Source: Pyramidobacter sp. YE332 (GTDB lineage Bacteria; Synergistota; Synergistia; Synergistales; Dethiosulfovibrionaceae). From it: a stretch of DNA of 64,000 nucleotides. The DNA lies in NCBI RefSeq assembly GCF_033060595.1, contig NZ_CP133038.1, positions 744,001 to 808,000 of the forward strand, read 5' to 3'. The notes under the pieces are model-generated. The model did no database searches. It saw only the letters and a list, made by a program, of their open reading frames with translations, and was not told the origin of the DNA. A program made the position numbers and the translations under genes. This document shows positions 8,268 through 18,763 of the stretch, in pieces. Each line of letters begins with the position of its first letter. Position 1 is the stretch's first letter.

Positions 8268-9308
8268 GTGCTTACAGAACGGCAGCTCGAGATAGTTTTC
8301 GCCGTGGTGTACGAGTACATCAAGACCGGCGAACCGGTGGGATCGCGCACGATTTCGCGCAAGTTCCTCAAGAGCCACAGCGCGGCGACGATCCGCAACG
8401 AAATGTCCGATCTCGAGGAGATGGGCTATTTCACTCAGCCCCACTCGTCGGCGGGACGCCTTCCCACTTCCATGGCCTACCGGGTCTACGTCAATTCGAT
8501 CCTGCACCGGCCTTCGTCGCCCCCGCCGGAAATCAGCCGTTGGGTGCATCAGGTCGCGGATCAGCTGCAGAGTCTGGACGAGCGTCTGGCCGAAGCGGCC
8601 CGCTTTTTGGGACGCTTCACGCGCTGTTTCAGCGTCGCCGCCGTTTCCGCGCTCGAAGGGCTGAAGCTGCGCAAGGCCGATTTCATCCGGCTGGCGCCGG
8701 AGATCCTGCTGATCCTGCTGGTGGTGGAAAACGGCGCGGTGCATCACAGCCGCGTGCGCGTTTCCCCCGACGTGACGCAGGAGCAGCTGGAGCAGTTGGC
8801 CGCGGTGATCGATCACGCCGCGGGCGGAGTGCCGTGGAACAGCGCGCGCGGCGAGCTGCTCGAGTATCTTTCGAGGGCGATGGCCGAACGCTGGCAGGAC
8901 GTCGAAGATATCTTTATCGCCATCGACGAGATGATGAGCGGCGACGGCCTGACCCTTTCCACCGGCGGCATGCGCGAAGTTTTCATCTCCGACGGCGGAG
9001 AGGCGTCCGACGAGCGGCGGGGCCGCATCCAGGCCATCTCTTCGCTGATGGACACGCGCGAGGATCTGGAAGACTTCATTTCCGATTACGCCGCTTCCGA
9101 GGGACTGAAAGTGACCATCGGCGACGAGAACGAGCGCCCCGCCATGCAGAACTGTTCGGTCATGATGTCCACCGCCACCGGCGGCGGGCGCAGGGCCGTA
9201 GTGGGGTTGGTGGGACCGCTGCGCATGAATTACGAGAACTCGATCGCGGTGCTGGAGGCCGTCCTGAACGGACTGAACCGTCCCGTGACCGAGAAGGAGG
9301 AGCCATGA
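8268..9308 (+). CDS. hrcA: Heat-inducible transcription repressor HrcA
   Basis: The product (346 residues) is the dimeric repressor of class I heat-shock genes. The N-terminal winged helix holds the family block VGSRTISRKF, then SAATIRNEMSDLEEMGYFTQPHSSAGR, with its usual order. The C-terminal GAF-like domain has IGDEN and the conserved GPLRMNYENSIAVLE segment (residues about 311-325). GTG 8268 is preceded by GGAAGGAGG. A perfect CIRCE operator lies 24 bases upstream. The gene is directly followed by grpE after one base, which gives the order hrcA-grpE-dnaK-dnaJ known in many Firmicutes and Synergistota. Confidence 0.96.
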   Translation: MLTERQLEIVFAVVYEYIKTGEPVGSRTISRKFLKSHSAATIRNEMSDLEEMGYFTQPHSSAGRLPTSMAYRVYVNSILHRPSSPPPEISRWVHQVADQLQSLDERLAEAARFLGRFTRCFSVAAVSALEGLKLRKADFIRLAPEILLILLVVENGAVHHSRVRVSPDVTQEQLEQLAAVIDHAAGGVPWNSARGELLEYLSRAMAERWQDVEDIFIAIDEMMSGDGLTLSTGGMREVFISDGGEASDERRGRIQAISSLMDTREDLEDFISDYAASEGLKVTIGDENERPAMQNCSVMMSTATGGGRRAVVGLVGPLRMNYENSIAVLEAVLNGLNRPVTEKEEP

Positions 9309-9309
9309 T

Positions 9310-9897
9310 ATGGAAGACGATTTGAAAAAAACGACGGCGGAGAACCCCGCAGCGGAAGAGCGCCCCGAGAACCAGAGCGCGCCCGAGGCGGAAACGCCCG
9401 CGGACGAGACGCAGCGGAAAATCGACGAGCTGACGGCGCAGTATCAGCAGATGCGCGAACTCGCCGCCCGCGCGCAGGCCGACGGCATCAACTACCGCAA
9501 CTGGGCCGAACGCGAGATGAAGCGGCTCAAGGCCTACGGCAGCGAGCGCGCCATTCTCGCCATGCTGCCCGTGTTCGACAACCTTGAACGCGCCCTCGAT
9601 TCGGCCGAGGCCGATCCCGCCTCGATCAAGGAAGGCGTGCGCATGGTCCGGCAGCAGTTCGCCGACGCGCTCAAAGATCTTGGCGTGACGGAGCTGGATC
9701 CCGCGGGCAAACCGTTTTCCCCCGCGGAGCACGACGCCATGGGCATGGTCCCCGTAAGCGACAGATCTCAGGACGGGCTCGTCCACACGGTCGTGCGCAA
9801 GGGCTTTCAGATGGCCGAGAAGGTCATCCGTCCGGCGCTGGTCATGGTCGGCCGTTACGCCGAAAACGAGCCGGAAGGGAACGGGGAACCGCAGTAA
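9310..9897 (+). CDS. grpE: Nucleotide exchange factor GrpE
   Basis: The product (195 residues) releases ADP from DnaK. The N-terminal 60 residues are acidic and likely disordered, then comes the long coiled-coil helix (residues about 38-75). The head domain follows, with the GrpE signature LLPVFDNLERAL in the variant MLPVFDNLERALDSAE, then the block GVTELDPAGKPFSPAEHDAM and the ending GFQMAEKVIRPALVMVG. ATG 9310 overlaps nothing and follows GAGAAGGAGG near the end of hrcA. Expression is under the CIRCE-controlled promoter. Confidence 0.95.
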   Translation: MEDDLKKTTAENPAAEERPENQSAPEAETPADETQRKIDELTAQYQQMRELAARAQADGINYRNWAEREMKRLKAYGSERAILAMLPVFDNLERALDSAEADPASIKEGVRMVRQQFADALKDLGVTELDPAGKPFSPAEHDAMGMVPVSDRSQDGLVHTVVRKGFQMAEKVIRPALVMVGRYAENEPEGNGEPQ

Positions 9898-9968
9898 CAG
9901 GGGAATAAGCGGGAAAGGCCGCAGCGATATATAAAAACGGAACAAAATTTTTCATGAGGTGATTCATT

Positions 9969-11798
<1,830 letters not shown>

Positions 11799-11811
11799 TC
11801 GGGCGTAGGCA

Positions 11812-12969
11812 ATGGCTGGAACGCATCGGGACTACTACGAAGTTCTTGGCGTCGCCCACGACGCGACGGCGGACGAGATCAAGCGCGCCTTTCGCCTGAA
11901 AGTCCGCGACTGCCACCCCGACACTCATCCTGACGATCCCGAAGCGGAACAGAAATACAAGGAGATCAACGAGGCTTTTTCCGTCCTCGGCAATCAGGAA
12001 AAACGACAGCGTTACGACCGCTTCGGCACCGCCGACGACGCCGGCAATCCCTTTGCCGGCGCCGGCCCCGAGGACATCTTCGGCGACCTTTTCGGCAGCA
12101 TGTTCGGCGGCTTCGGCGGTCCCCGTTCGCGCCCCAACGCCCCTGCCCGCGGCAGCGACCTGCAGATGGTCCTTTCCATCACCCTCGAAGAAGCGGCGAC
12201 CGGCGTGGCGAAGAAAGTCGCCATTCCCCGCTGGGAACCTTGCGACCATTGTCACGGCAGCGGCTCCGAGCCGGGGCACGAACCGCGGGAATGTCCCACC
12301 TGCCACGGCGCCGGCGAGGTCCGTACCCGCGTGCGCACCCTCTTCGGCGACACGCTCAGCGTCAGCACCTGCCCCACCTGCGGCGGCCGCGGCACCGTGG
12401 TGGAAAAAGCCTGCACCGAGTGCGGCGGCGAAGGCCGCATCCACCGCCGCCGCGAGCAGGAGATCAAGATCCAGCCCGGCGTCGACACCGGCACGCGCCT
12501 GCGCGTTCCCGGCGCCGGCGAACTGGGCGCCAACGGCGGCCCTCCCGGCGACCTGTACATCGTCATGCAGGTCAAGGACCATCCGCTGTTCCAGCGCGAC
12601 GGCAACGACCTGCACCGCACCGTCTCCATCCCCTTCCCGCTCGCCGTCATGGGCGGCCCGTCGACCGTCGGCACCCTGATCGACGGCGACGTTCCCTTCG
12701 ACATCCCCGAGGGGACCGCCCCCGGCCAGACCATCCGCGTCAAAGGCAAGGGCATGCCCCGCCTGCGCGGCTCCAGCCGCGGCGACCTGTTCCTGCACGT
12801 CACCGTCGACGTCCCCAAAGGCAGCGTTCTCTCCGAGCGCGCCGCCGAGCTGGTAAAACAGCTCGCCGAGGAAATGGACGTCGCTACCGGCGAAAAGGAA
12901 GGCCTGTTCGACAAACTCTTCGGCAACAAGAAAACCGCCGCCAAAAAGAAAGGCGCGAAAAAGAAATAA
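11812..12969 (+). CDS. dnaJ: Chaperone DnaJ (Hsp40)
   Basis: The product (385 residues) stimulates DnaK ATPase and delivers substrates. The N-terminal J domain has the HPD motif in DCHPDTHPDD near residue 37. A glycine/phenylalanine-rich linker (FGDLFGSMFGGFGG) follows. Four CxxCxGxG zinc-binding repeats (CDHCHGSG, CPTCHGAG, CPTCGGRG, CTECGGEG) lie around residues 144-211. Next are the C-terminal substrate-binding domains and a lysine-rich tail. It closes the hrcA operon. An IS30-family element begins immediately after the stop codon, so any native terminator has been displaced. Confidence 0.97.
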   Translation: MAGTHRDYYEVLGVAHDATADEIKRAFRLKVRDCHPDTHPDDPEAEQKYKEINEAFSVLGNQEKRQRYDRFGTADDAGNPFAGAGPEDIFGDLFGSMFGGFGGPRSRPNAPARGSDLQMVLSITLEEAATGVAKKVAIPRWEPCDHCHGSGSEPGHEPRECPTCHGAGEVRTRVRTLFGDTLSVSTCPTCGGRGTVVEKACTECGGEGRIHRRREQEIKIQPGVDTGTRLRVPGAGELGANGGPPGDLYIVMQVKDHPLFQRDGNDLHRTVSIPFPLAVMGGPSTVGTLIDGDVPFDIPEGTAPGQTIRVKGKGMPRLRGSSRGDLFLHVTVDVPKGSVLSERAAELVKQLAEEMDVATGEKEGLFDKLFGNKKTAAKKKGAKKK

Positions 12970-12999
12970 ACGGTAAATTTTCAGAGTAAATGCAACCTC

Positions 13000-13036
13000 G
13001 TCAAAGTAAATGCGACGGGGTTGCATTTACTTTGAC
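13000..13036. repeat. Inverted repeat at the downstream end of IS30 copy 1
   Basis: GTCAAAGTAAATGC and GCATTTACTTTGAC form a perfect 14-bp stem with a nine-base loop. The arms are the same motif that recurs at the element termini, so they may be paired transposase-binding sites. The hairpin could also stop transcription. Confidence 0.7.
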
Positions 13037-13227
13037 AGGACAAAAGCAGCAAGCAGTCATTACGAACACATAATAACGATCAAGATTGCGCTAACGGAAC
13101 AAATTCAAGGGGATGAAAAGCTGTTACGAGGAAATTGTCCGAAAAAAGTGCATACAAAAGTGATCCTCAACTGAAAGCAAAATTTTCAGTTCAGAGTTAA
13201 TGCAATCAAGAAATTAAAAAGGAGCCG

Positions 13228-14519
13228 TTATTTACCGGCGAGAAGAGTCCGCTTTAAACAGATATCCTGTGGCGGAATAAGTTCGAGTCCGAGTAAATGC
13301 AATACATCCTCGCCATACAGGTTGATAAAGATCTCTGCAGGAGATTTTCCGTTAAATTTTTTCCTCCCGTATGAGTTTATATGAGACATCATCAGGTTGA
13401 TATCAGTTTGGGATAAATTGTCGAAAGTTGTTCCCTTGGGAAGGATCCTTCGAATGAGAGTATGATTATTTTCAACCTTCGGTTTTTCCTGCGGTGCTTG
13501 TGGATTGCAATAGAACATATATGATTTTCTTTCTCCGTCCAGACCTTTTTCGATAGCCGTCGGATTGGAAAACTCTGTACCGTTGTCAGCAAGAAGGACC
13601 TGAAACATGGACTTATAGCGTTTCCTGCCCAGAAGAGTGAAGAGCATTGTAAAAATCTGCTCAACAGATTGAGCAGTATTTTTATCTCTCAAAAAAGCCA
13701 GCATAAAGTTGCAGTTTCTTAAGATGACAGTCAGAAGAACTTTTCCTCCTGCGGTGCCAACGACACTGTCGATTTCGGTAATAAGCATGTCCGGATGTTT
13801 CTCCGAAAAAGAGAGAAAATCATTGTAGGTACGGCCTTCACGACATTTTTTATCCACCTTCATGTTATTTCTTTTTCCCTTTCTCTTCTTAAAACGGACA
13901 GCTCGGGGCAAGTCTATTTTCCGTGCCTCTAAAATACCCGAAAGCAGGAGCCGTCTGGCGGTACTTTCAGAACAGGGAACAGTATCTCGATTATTACGGA
14001 TAATATGATAGAGAGACTGCCCCTGTTTGATGAGAGGAGAGAAAAAAGAATCAATATCTGCAAGCTCGGCATCGGAGATATTGAAGCCTTCACGAGCCTC
14101 ATGCAAAGTTTTCTCGTAAGAGTCATTTGCAGATTTAGCAGAATAGATCCGTTTTTTAAAGTGCAGCGGTGACGGTTGGGGCAGCCGTTACAGACATACG
14201 GAGGAACCGAAAGCTGCGGGCAGACCTCCTCCTTAAAGTCAGGACACATCGTATTACATCTTGAGCACCGGAAACACAGTGAACGGCATTTCGGAGAGGT
14301 GTTACAAAGGGAAGTAACGGAGCAGTCATACCGGTGAAGGCAGCAGTTTGCTGTCCGGCCATAACAGCCTTTGAAGACAGTCTCTGCATGTTTTCTGATC
14401 TCTCTGGAGATCGTACTCGGCGACTTCAGAACTGTTGAGGCAATACTTCTGAGAGATTCTCGCCGGTTGAGGGCGCTTTCAATGGCTTTTCTTTCAGCCA
14501 GAGTCAAATGTTTGTTCAT
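13228..14519 (-). pseudogene. IS30-family transposase, frameshifted
   Basis: This is the same protein as the intact 430-residue transposase at 44571-45863, but the reading frame is broken near 14152-14157. A run of six A (coding strand) replaces seven in the intact copy. The N-terminal part holds the IS30 helix-turn-helix (LAERKAIESALNRRESLRSI) and the start of the cysteine-rich region. The C-terminal part holds the DDE residues (EIDSV, LADNGTEF, ENNHTLIRR). One substitution (Leu for Pro before DGERKSY) also differs. The broken site reads A AAA AAC in the zero frame, a canonical -1 slippery heptamer, so a little full-length product is conceivable. It could also be a consensus error. Confidence 0.85.
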
Positions 14520-14725
14520 GATGATGAACTCCTTTCCGAGATCTGTTGTCTCGTAAGAAAGGTCTTTCATCAATTCAGACTAAATGCAAGCTTCTTTTAA
14601 TTCAGATTTAATGCAACGGGGTACCGGATGTTGCGTTGCATTTACCTTGAAGAATTTCATCCTTTTTTTGTGGACTCGTATTTTGTCGTCTTGCAAGAGT
14701 AACTGCTGTCCTTTGACGGTGTTTT

Positions 14726-14734
14726 TGTTATAAT
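14726..14734 (+). promoter_or_regulatory. Extended -10 promoter for prmA
   Basis: TGTTATAAT (TGnTATAAT) lies 37 bases before the prmA start. TTGACG at 14713-14718 is too close to act as its -35, so recognition is probably by the extended -10. Confidence 0.5.
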
Positions 14735-14770
14735 GTTTTAGGGGATTTTTTCAGGGCAGGAGGCGGGAGA

Positions 14771-15640
14771 ATGGAACACAACGACAACTTCTGGTGGTAC
14801 ATCACGCTGCGCGGGCCGGCGGGGCTGGAAGACGTGCTCAGCTCGGCGGCGGAGAGCACGGGCTGCCTCGGCTCGACGGTGACGAACGAGGGCGACGCCG
14901 TCGACCTGCAGGTTTATTACCGCGCCAATCAGGATCTGGGCGAATGGCTGAAGATGCTGCAGCCGTACCTGGAACCGTGGCGCGAGATCGAGATCAAGGA
15001 CATGGGGCGGGTGGAGAACCGCGCCTGGAACACGGAGTGGATGGATGCCTTCCCGCCGCTGAACGTGGGCGAGAAGCTGGTCGTCATGGCGCCGTGGCAC
15101 GCCGGCAAGGAAGATCCCGGCCGTCTGCCCATCTTCATCTATCCCGGCTCGGCGTTCGGCACGGGCTACCATCAGAGCACGCAGGCGGTGCTGACGCTGA
15201 TGGAGCGCTGGCTGAAGCCGGGCGACGTGGTGGCCGACATCGGCTGCGGCACGGCGATCCTTTCCATCGCGGCGCTGAAGATGGGAGCGGAGCGCGCCTA
15301 CGCCCGCGACCTCGATCCGTCCGTCGTGCACGAGGCGGTGCGCAACACTCTGGAACTGAACGGCATCGCCGAGGAGAAACTCGACATCGCCGTTGGCGAT
15401 CTGCTCAAGGGCTTTGAACATAAAGTCGACCTGCTGCTGGCCAACATCCTTTACGAGCCGAACCTGGCCATGCTGCCCGACGTGGCGGGCGCGCTCAACC
15501 CCGGCGGGCGGGCGATCTTCTCGGGGCTGGTCGTCGAAGAGGGCGAGAAGTTCAAGGAAAAGCTTGCGGAAAACGGCTTGCGCCTCGTCGACGAAGTGCG
15601 GCTGGACGACTGGTGCGGTCTTGCCGTCGCCAGGCTCTGA
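14771..15640 (+). CDS. prmA: Ribosomal protein L11 methyltransferase
   Basis: The product (289 residues) trimethylates ribosomal protein L11 using SAM. The family block PGSAFGTGYHQSTQ (GTGxHxST, near residues 127-140) precedes the SAM motif VVADIGCGTAILSIAALKMGA. The substrate-side motif LLANILYEPN replaces the usual NPPY-like element and is typical of PrmA. The N-terminal ferredoxin-like domain is shortened but present. ATG 14771 follows AGGAGGCGGGAG. The end overlaps or adjoins the mtaB start, so the two are in one transcript. Confidence 0.9.
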   Translation: MEHNDNFWWYITLRGPAGLEDVLSSAAESTGCLGSTVTNEGDAVDLQVYYRANQDLGEWLKMLQPYLEPWREIEIKDMGRVENRAWNTEWMDAFPPLNVGEKLVVMAPWHAGKEDPGRLPIFIYPGSAFGTGYHQSTQAVLTLMERWLKPGDVVADIGCGTAILSIAALKMGAERAYARDLDPSVVHEAVRNTLELNGIAEEKLDIAVGDLLKGFEHKVDLLLANILYEPNLAMLPDVAGALNPGGRAIFSGLVVEEGEKFKEKLAENGLRLVDEVRLDDWCGLAVARL

Positions 15641-16931
15641 GCCGCTGCGGGGGCGTCGCGTCACCGTTCAGGCGCTGGGTTGCCGCACGAACCTCGCCGA
15701 GGCGGAAGCGCTGGCCTCGGCGTTTCAGCGCCGCGGCGCGCTGATCGTGGACGAGCCGCCGTACGACGCGGCCGTGATCGTGACCTGTTCGGTGACAGGC
15801 GCGGCCGACCGCAAGAGCCGCCAGCTGATCAACCGCTGCCGCCGCGCGGGAAAAAACGTCTGCGTCGCCGTGTGCGGCTGCTGGGCGCAGGGCGTCGGCG
15901 AGAAAAAAGCCGCGGCGATGGGCGTCGATCTGCTGATCGGCAACCGCCTCAAGAGCGAACTGCCCGGCCGCGTCGCGCAATGGCTGGCGGGGCATAAGCG
16001 CCCCTTTGAAGCCGTGCGGGGCGAGATGGGGCGGAAGTGGGACGCGCTGGAACTGGAACGCTCCCCCTATTTCGGGCGCGCGTTCGTGAAGGTGCAGGAC
16101 GGCTGCGACCACCGCTGCACGTACTGCATCGTCCCCGTCCTGCGCGGGCCCTCGGTCAGTCGGTCCGCAGCCGACATTCTTGCCGAAGCGCGCCGCTGCG
16201 CGGCGGCCGGGCAGTTCGAGCTGATCCTGACGGGCGTGCATCTGGGGCTTTTCGGCCGCGACAGCGGCGAATCCTTTGCGGCCCTGATCCGCGAACTTGA
16301 CAAAATCGAGGGAATAAAGCGCCTGCGTTTCGGTTCTCTGGAGCCGTTTTCCATCGGCGACGATCTGCTCGAGGCGCTGGCGCAGTCGCCGCGGTTCTGC
16401 CGCCATCTTCATCTGCCCGTGCAGTCCGGCGACGACGAGATCCTGCGCCGCATGGGGCGCGGGCACACGGCCGCGGATTATCTGAAGCTGGTCGAGCGTC
16501 TTCGCGAGGCGCTGGGAAGCGACCTGCACATCTCCACCGACGTGATGTGCGCGTTCCCCGGCGAGAGCGAGACGGCCTTCGAAAACACGCTGGCGCTGCT
16601 TGAGGCGGCGCGCGTCGGCCGCGTGCACGGCTTCCGTTATTCGCCGCGCCCCGGCACGCCGGCGGCGGCCATGCCCGGACAGATCCCGGCGGAGATCGCG
16701 CTCGCCCGCGCCGAACGCCTGAAAAAAGCGGGACGGGAATGTTTGGCCGCGGAGGCGCGGCGCTGGATCGGGCGCGCAGTGGAAGTGCTTTTCGAAGGGA
16801 GACAGCGCGGCCATGCGCAGGGATATACGCGCGGCTATTTTGAATTCCGTCCCGAGAGGGAAAGTATTTATGACGAACTGCGGAAAATGACGGTGATATC
16901 GAGCAAAAACGGGGTTCTTTGGGGCCGTTAG
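15621..16931 (+). CDS. mtaB: tRNA methylthiotransferase, MtaB type (radical SAM)
   Basis: The product (about 436 residues from this start) most likely adds a methylthio group to t6A37 of tRNA. The N-terminal domain begins QALGCRTNLAEAEALASAF, and further cysteines (TCSVTG, CGCWAQ) complete the first iron-sulfur site. The radical-SAM motif CDHRCTYC (CxxxCxxC) follows, then the RGPSVSR segment. A C-terminal TRAM-like tail is present. MiaB and RimO are related alternatives; the overall layout fits MtaB best. The start is uncertain: TTG 15621 overlaps prmA by 20 bases, and no strong ribosome-binding site is visible. Confidence 0.82.
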   Translation: MPSPGSEPLRGRRVTVQALGCRTNLAEAEALASAFQRRGALIVDEPPYDAAVIVTCSVTGAADRKSRQLINRCRRAGKNVCVAVCGCWAQGVGEKKAAAMGVDLLIGNRLKSELPGRVAQWLAGHKRPFEAVRGEMGRKWDALELERSPYFGRAFVKVQDGCDHRCTYCIVPVLRGPSVSRSAADILAEARRCAAAGQFELILTGVHLGLFGRDSGESFAALIRELDKIEGIKRLRFGSLEPFSIGDDLLEALAQSPRFCRHLHLPVQSGDDEILRRMGRGHTAADYLKLVERLREALGSDLHISTDVMCAFPGESETAFENTLALLEAARVGRVHGFRYSPRPGTPAAAMPGQIPAEIALARAERLKKAGRECLAAEARRWIGRAVEVLFEGRQRGHAQGYTRGYFEFRPERESIYDELRKMTVISSKNGVLWGR

Positions 16932-16963
16932 GAAGAAAAAGACCGGCTGTCGATAATTGCCTA

Positions 16964-16993
16964 TTGTCGGAAGCAGTTCAAGAGTGATAAAAT
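16964..16993 (+). promoter_or_regulatory. Promoter upstream of the HIT gene / rpsU
   Basis: TTGTCG at 16964-16969 and TAAAAT at 16988-16993 are 18 bases apart, and TGA precedes the -10 (extended -10). It would drive the HIT protein gene, rpsU and yqeY. Confidence 0.5.
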
Positions 16994-17016
16994 AATCGCT
17001 ATGCGAGGTGACGACG

Positions 17017-17352
17017 ATGGAATCCTGTCCATTTTGCGCGATCGTGCAGAAGCGGCTTCCCGCGGAGATCGTGTACGAGGACGAGAATGCCTTGGCTTTT
17101 CGCGACATCAGGCCGCAGGCGCCCGTTCACGTGCTGATCGTGCCGAAGGAGCATGTCGGTTCTGCCGACGAGGTGCAGGATCCCGCCCTCTGGAGCCGGC
17201 TGATGCCGGCCGTCAAGGCGACGGCGGCGAAGCTCGGCGTGTCCGGCGGATACCGGCTCGTCGTCAACTGCGGCGAATCTGCTGGTCAGACAGTCCCCCA
17301 CCTTCATATCCATTTACTAGCGGGGCGAGGGCTCCAATGGCCCCCGGGTTAA
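17017..17352 (+). CDS. HIT-family nucleotide-binding hydrolase
   Basis: The product (111 residues) is a small cytoplasmic histidine-triad protein of the Hint branch, which hydrolyses nucleoside phosphoramidates such as AMP-lysine. The zinc-like N-terminal CPFC (residues 4-7) and the catalytic triad HLHIHLL near the C-terminus are present, after the block APVHVLIVPKEHV. ATG 17017 is chosen because GAGGTG at 17005-17010 is well spaced; GTG 17008 would sit within that site. The physiological substrate is not known from sequence. Confidence 0.92.
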   Translation: MESCPFCAIVQKRLPAEIVYEDENALAFRDIRPQAPVHVLIVPKEHVGSADEVQDPALWSRLMPAVKATAAKLGVSGGYRLVVNCGESAGQTVPHLHIHLLAGRGLQWPPG

Positions 17353-17390
17353 AAGTTTGATGCAGGTGGAACAGAAAGGAGGGAATTGTT

Positions 17391-17570
17391 TTGACGACAG
17401 TCGTTAGAAAAGACAACGAATCGATCGAAGACGTCCTTCGTCGTTTTAAGAGAGACGTCTCCAAAGCGGGAGTCCTTCGCGAGGCCCGGAAGAAAGAACA
17501 CTACGAGAAACCCAGCGAGGCGAGAAAGCGCAAGCGCCAGGAACTCTCTCGCAGAAAAGTCAGGGGGTAA
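17391..17570 (+). CDS. rpsU: 30S ribosomal protein S21
   Basis: This 59-residue basic protein starts [20 protein letters not shown] and ends in a run rich in lysine and arginine, as S21 does. The start is TTG 17391 with AAAGGAGGG eight bases upstream, which explains why simple ATG-based searches miss it. S21 joins the 30S platform near the anti-Shine-Dalgarno end of 16S rRNA. It is followed after six bases by yqeY, a pairing common in bacteria. Confidence 0.95.
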   Translation: MTTVVRKDNESIEDVLRRFKRDVSKAGVLREARKKEHYEKPSEARKRKRQELSRRKVRG

Positions 17571-17576
17571 GCAGCC

Positions 17577-18032
17577 GTGAGCACTTTGACCGATCGGGTT
17601 TCCGCCGATCTGAAGACGGCCATGAAAGAGCACCGGGAGCTCGAGCTTTCCGTGTTCCGCATGCTCAAGGCCGAGCTTCAGAAGTTTCAGGCCGACAAGG
17701 GCGTCAGCTACGAACTGACCGACGACGACGTGATTTCCCTCGTCGGCCGTCTGGTGAAGCAGCGCCGGGAAGCGGCGGAGCAGTACAAGGCGGCGGGCGC
17801 GGGCGACCGCGCCGAAAGCGAGCTCGCCGAGATCGAAGTTCTTGACGCCTACCTTCCCGCCCAGCTCAGCGCCGAAGAAGTGGAGACGCTCGTGCGCGAA
17901 ACGGCCGCCGAGATCGGCGCTGCTGCGCCCAAGGACATGGGCAGAGTGATGAAGGCTGTCATGCCCCGGCTGAAAGGCCAGGCTGACGGCGCGCTTGTCA
18001 AGGACGTTGTGATGCGCGTCCTGCAAGGTTGA
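17577..18032 (+). CDS. yqeY: GatB/YqeY domain protein
   Basis: The product (151 residues) belongs to the YqeY family, related to the tail domain of the GatB amidotransferase subunit and thought to interact with tRNA. The N-terminal helical block (LKTAMKEHRELELSVFRMLKAE) and the C-terminal block (DMGRVMKAVMPRLKGQADGA) are both diagnostic. GTG 17577 is the likely start, six bases after the rpsU stop. The precise role is not established. A terminator follows. Confidence 0.92.
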   Translation: MSTLTDRVSADLKTAMKEHRELELSVFRMLKAELQKFQADKGVSYELTDDDVISLVGRLVKQRREAAEQYKAAGAGDRAESELAEIEVLDAYLPAQLSAEEVETLVRETAAEIGAAAPKDMGRVMKAVMPRLKGQADGALVKDVVMRVLQG

Positions 18033-18042
18033 GTATTGCGTG

Positions 18043-18080
18043 AAACGGGTCTGGAGTTTTCCTCCGGATCCGTTTTTTTT
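18043..18080 (+). terminator. Terminator after yqeY
   Basis: A stem (AAACGGGTCTGGAG with CTCCGGATCCGTTT, two internal mismatches) and a T run of eight lie 10 bases after the yqeY stop. Confidence 0.8.
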
Positions 18081-18138
18081 GAAGGCATTGATACTCGTTC
18101 TTGATCGATTGATCGAAGGAAAGGAGTTGTCAGAATCG

Positions 18139-18648
18139 ATGAGATGCCCTCAGTGTGGTTCCATGGAGACTCGCGTGATGGAAACGCGCACCGCCGAAGA
18201 GGGACGCACGATCCGCCGCCGCCGCGAGTGCACGGCCTGCGGGTTCCGCTTCACGACCTACGAGCGCGTGGAAGAGCGAAAAGTGCTGTGGATCTCCAAG
18301 AAAGACGGGCGCCGCGAGGCCTTCGACCGCAGCAAGCTGGTCCGCGGCATCAGCCGCGCCTGCGAGCGCCTTCCCGTTTCCCTCGACACCATCGAGGACG
18401 TGGCCGCCCGTATCGAAGCGCGCCTGCGCGAAAGCGGCGACGAAGTTTCCAGCATGGCGATCGGCGAACTGGTCATGAAAGAGCTGGCCGAGATCAACAA
18501 AGTGGCTTACGTGCGCTTCGCTTCGGTGTATCGCGAGTTCACCGACCTTTCCAGCTTTCAGCGGGAAATCGCCAAACTGGTCTCCCGCGCCGGGCAGCCG
18601 GAAGCAGCCGGCGAAAAGAAAGAGGAGAAGAACGCCCCGAAGAAGTGA
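18139..18648 (+). CDS. nrdR: Transcriptional repressor NrdR
   Basis: The product (169 residues) represses ribonucleotide reductase genes in response to the ATP/dATP ratio. The zinc ribbon cysteines are C3, C6, C31 and C34. The ATP-cone domain starts near residue 49 (KKDGRREAFDRSKLVRGI), and the conserved VAYVRFASVYREF block is near residues 121-133. ATG 18139 is the family start; AAGGAG lies 12 bases upstream. The lysine- and glutamate-rich tail (about 20 residues) is longer than in many homologues. No ribonucleotide reductase gene is seen nearby, so it acts elsewhere on the chromosome. Confidence 0.95.
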   Translation: MRCPQCGSMETRVMETRTAEEGRTIRRRRECTACGFRFTTYERVEERKVLWISKKDGRREAFDRSKLVRGISRACERLPVSLDTIEDVAARIEARLRESGDEVSSMAIGELVMKELAEINKVAYVRFASVYREFTDLSSFQREIAKLVSRAGQPEAAGEKKEEKNAPKK

Positions 18649-18763
18649 AATCTTCCGTGCTCGATGCGCACAGATCGGTCTTTATGTGAGATAATGAACC
18701 GGTTACACCGACAAAAACATCGCCGCGGCTTTTCCTGCGGCGAAAAGGAGAGAGAGTCCTGCT

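Larger units (their letters stand above)
12970..14659 (-). mobile_element. IS30-family insertion sequence, copy 1 (defective)
   Basis: The extent is set by comparison with the inverted second copy at 43547-46118; homology stops abruptly at 12970 and 14659. The ends are imperfect inverted repeats that share a GTAAATGCAAC or AGTAAATGCAAC core. Several further copies of this motif lie inside both ends (for example 12981, 13001, 13023 inverted, 13191, 14580, 14611, 14635 inverted). The transposase is frameshifted. The element starts right after the dnaJ stop; no clear target duplication is seen at this copy. Confidence 0.85.

Noticed and set aside
12970-14659. Target-site duplication for IS30 copy 1
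   Set aside because: The flanking bases (AAATAA on one side, TCCTTT on the other) do not match; only copy 2 shows a duplication.
14713-14734. TTGACG plus TATAAT as a standard promoter of prmA
   Set aside because: The spacer is only 10 bases; the extended -10 alone was kept instead.
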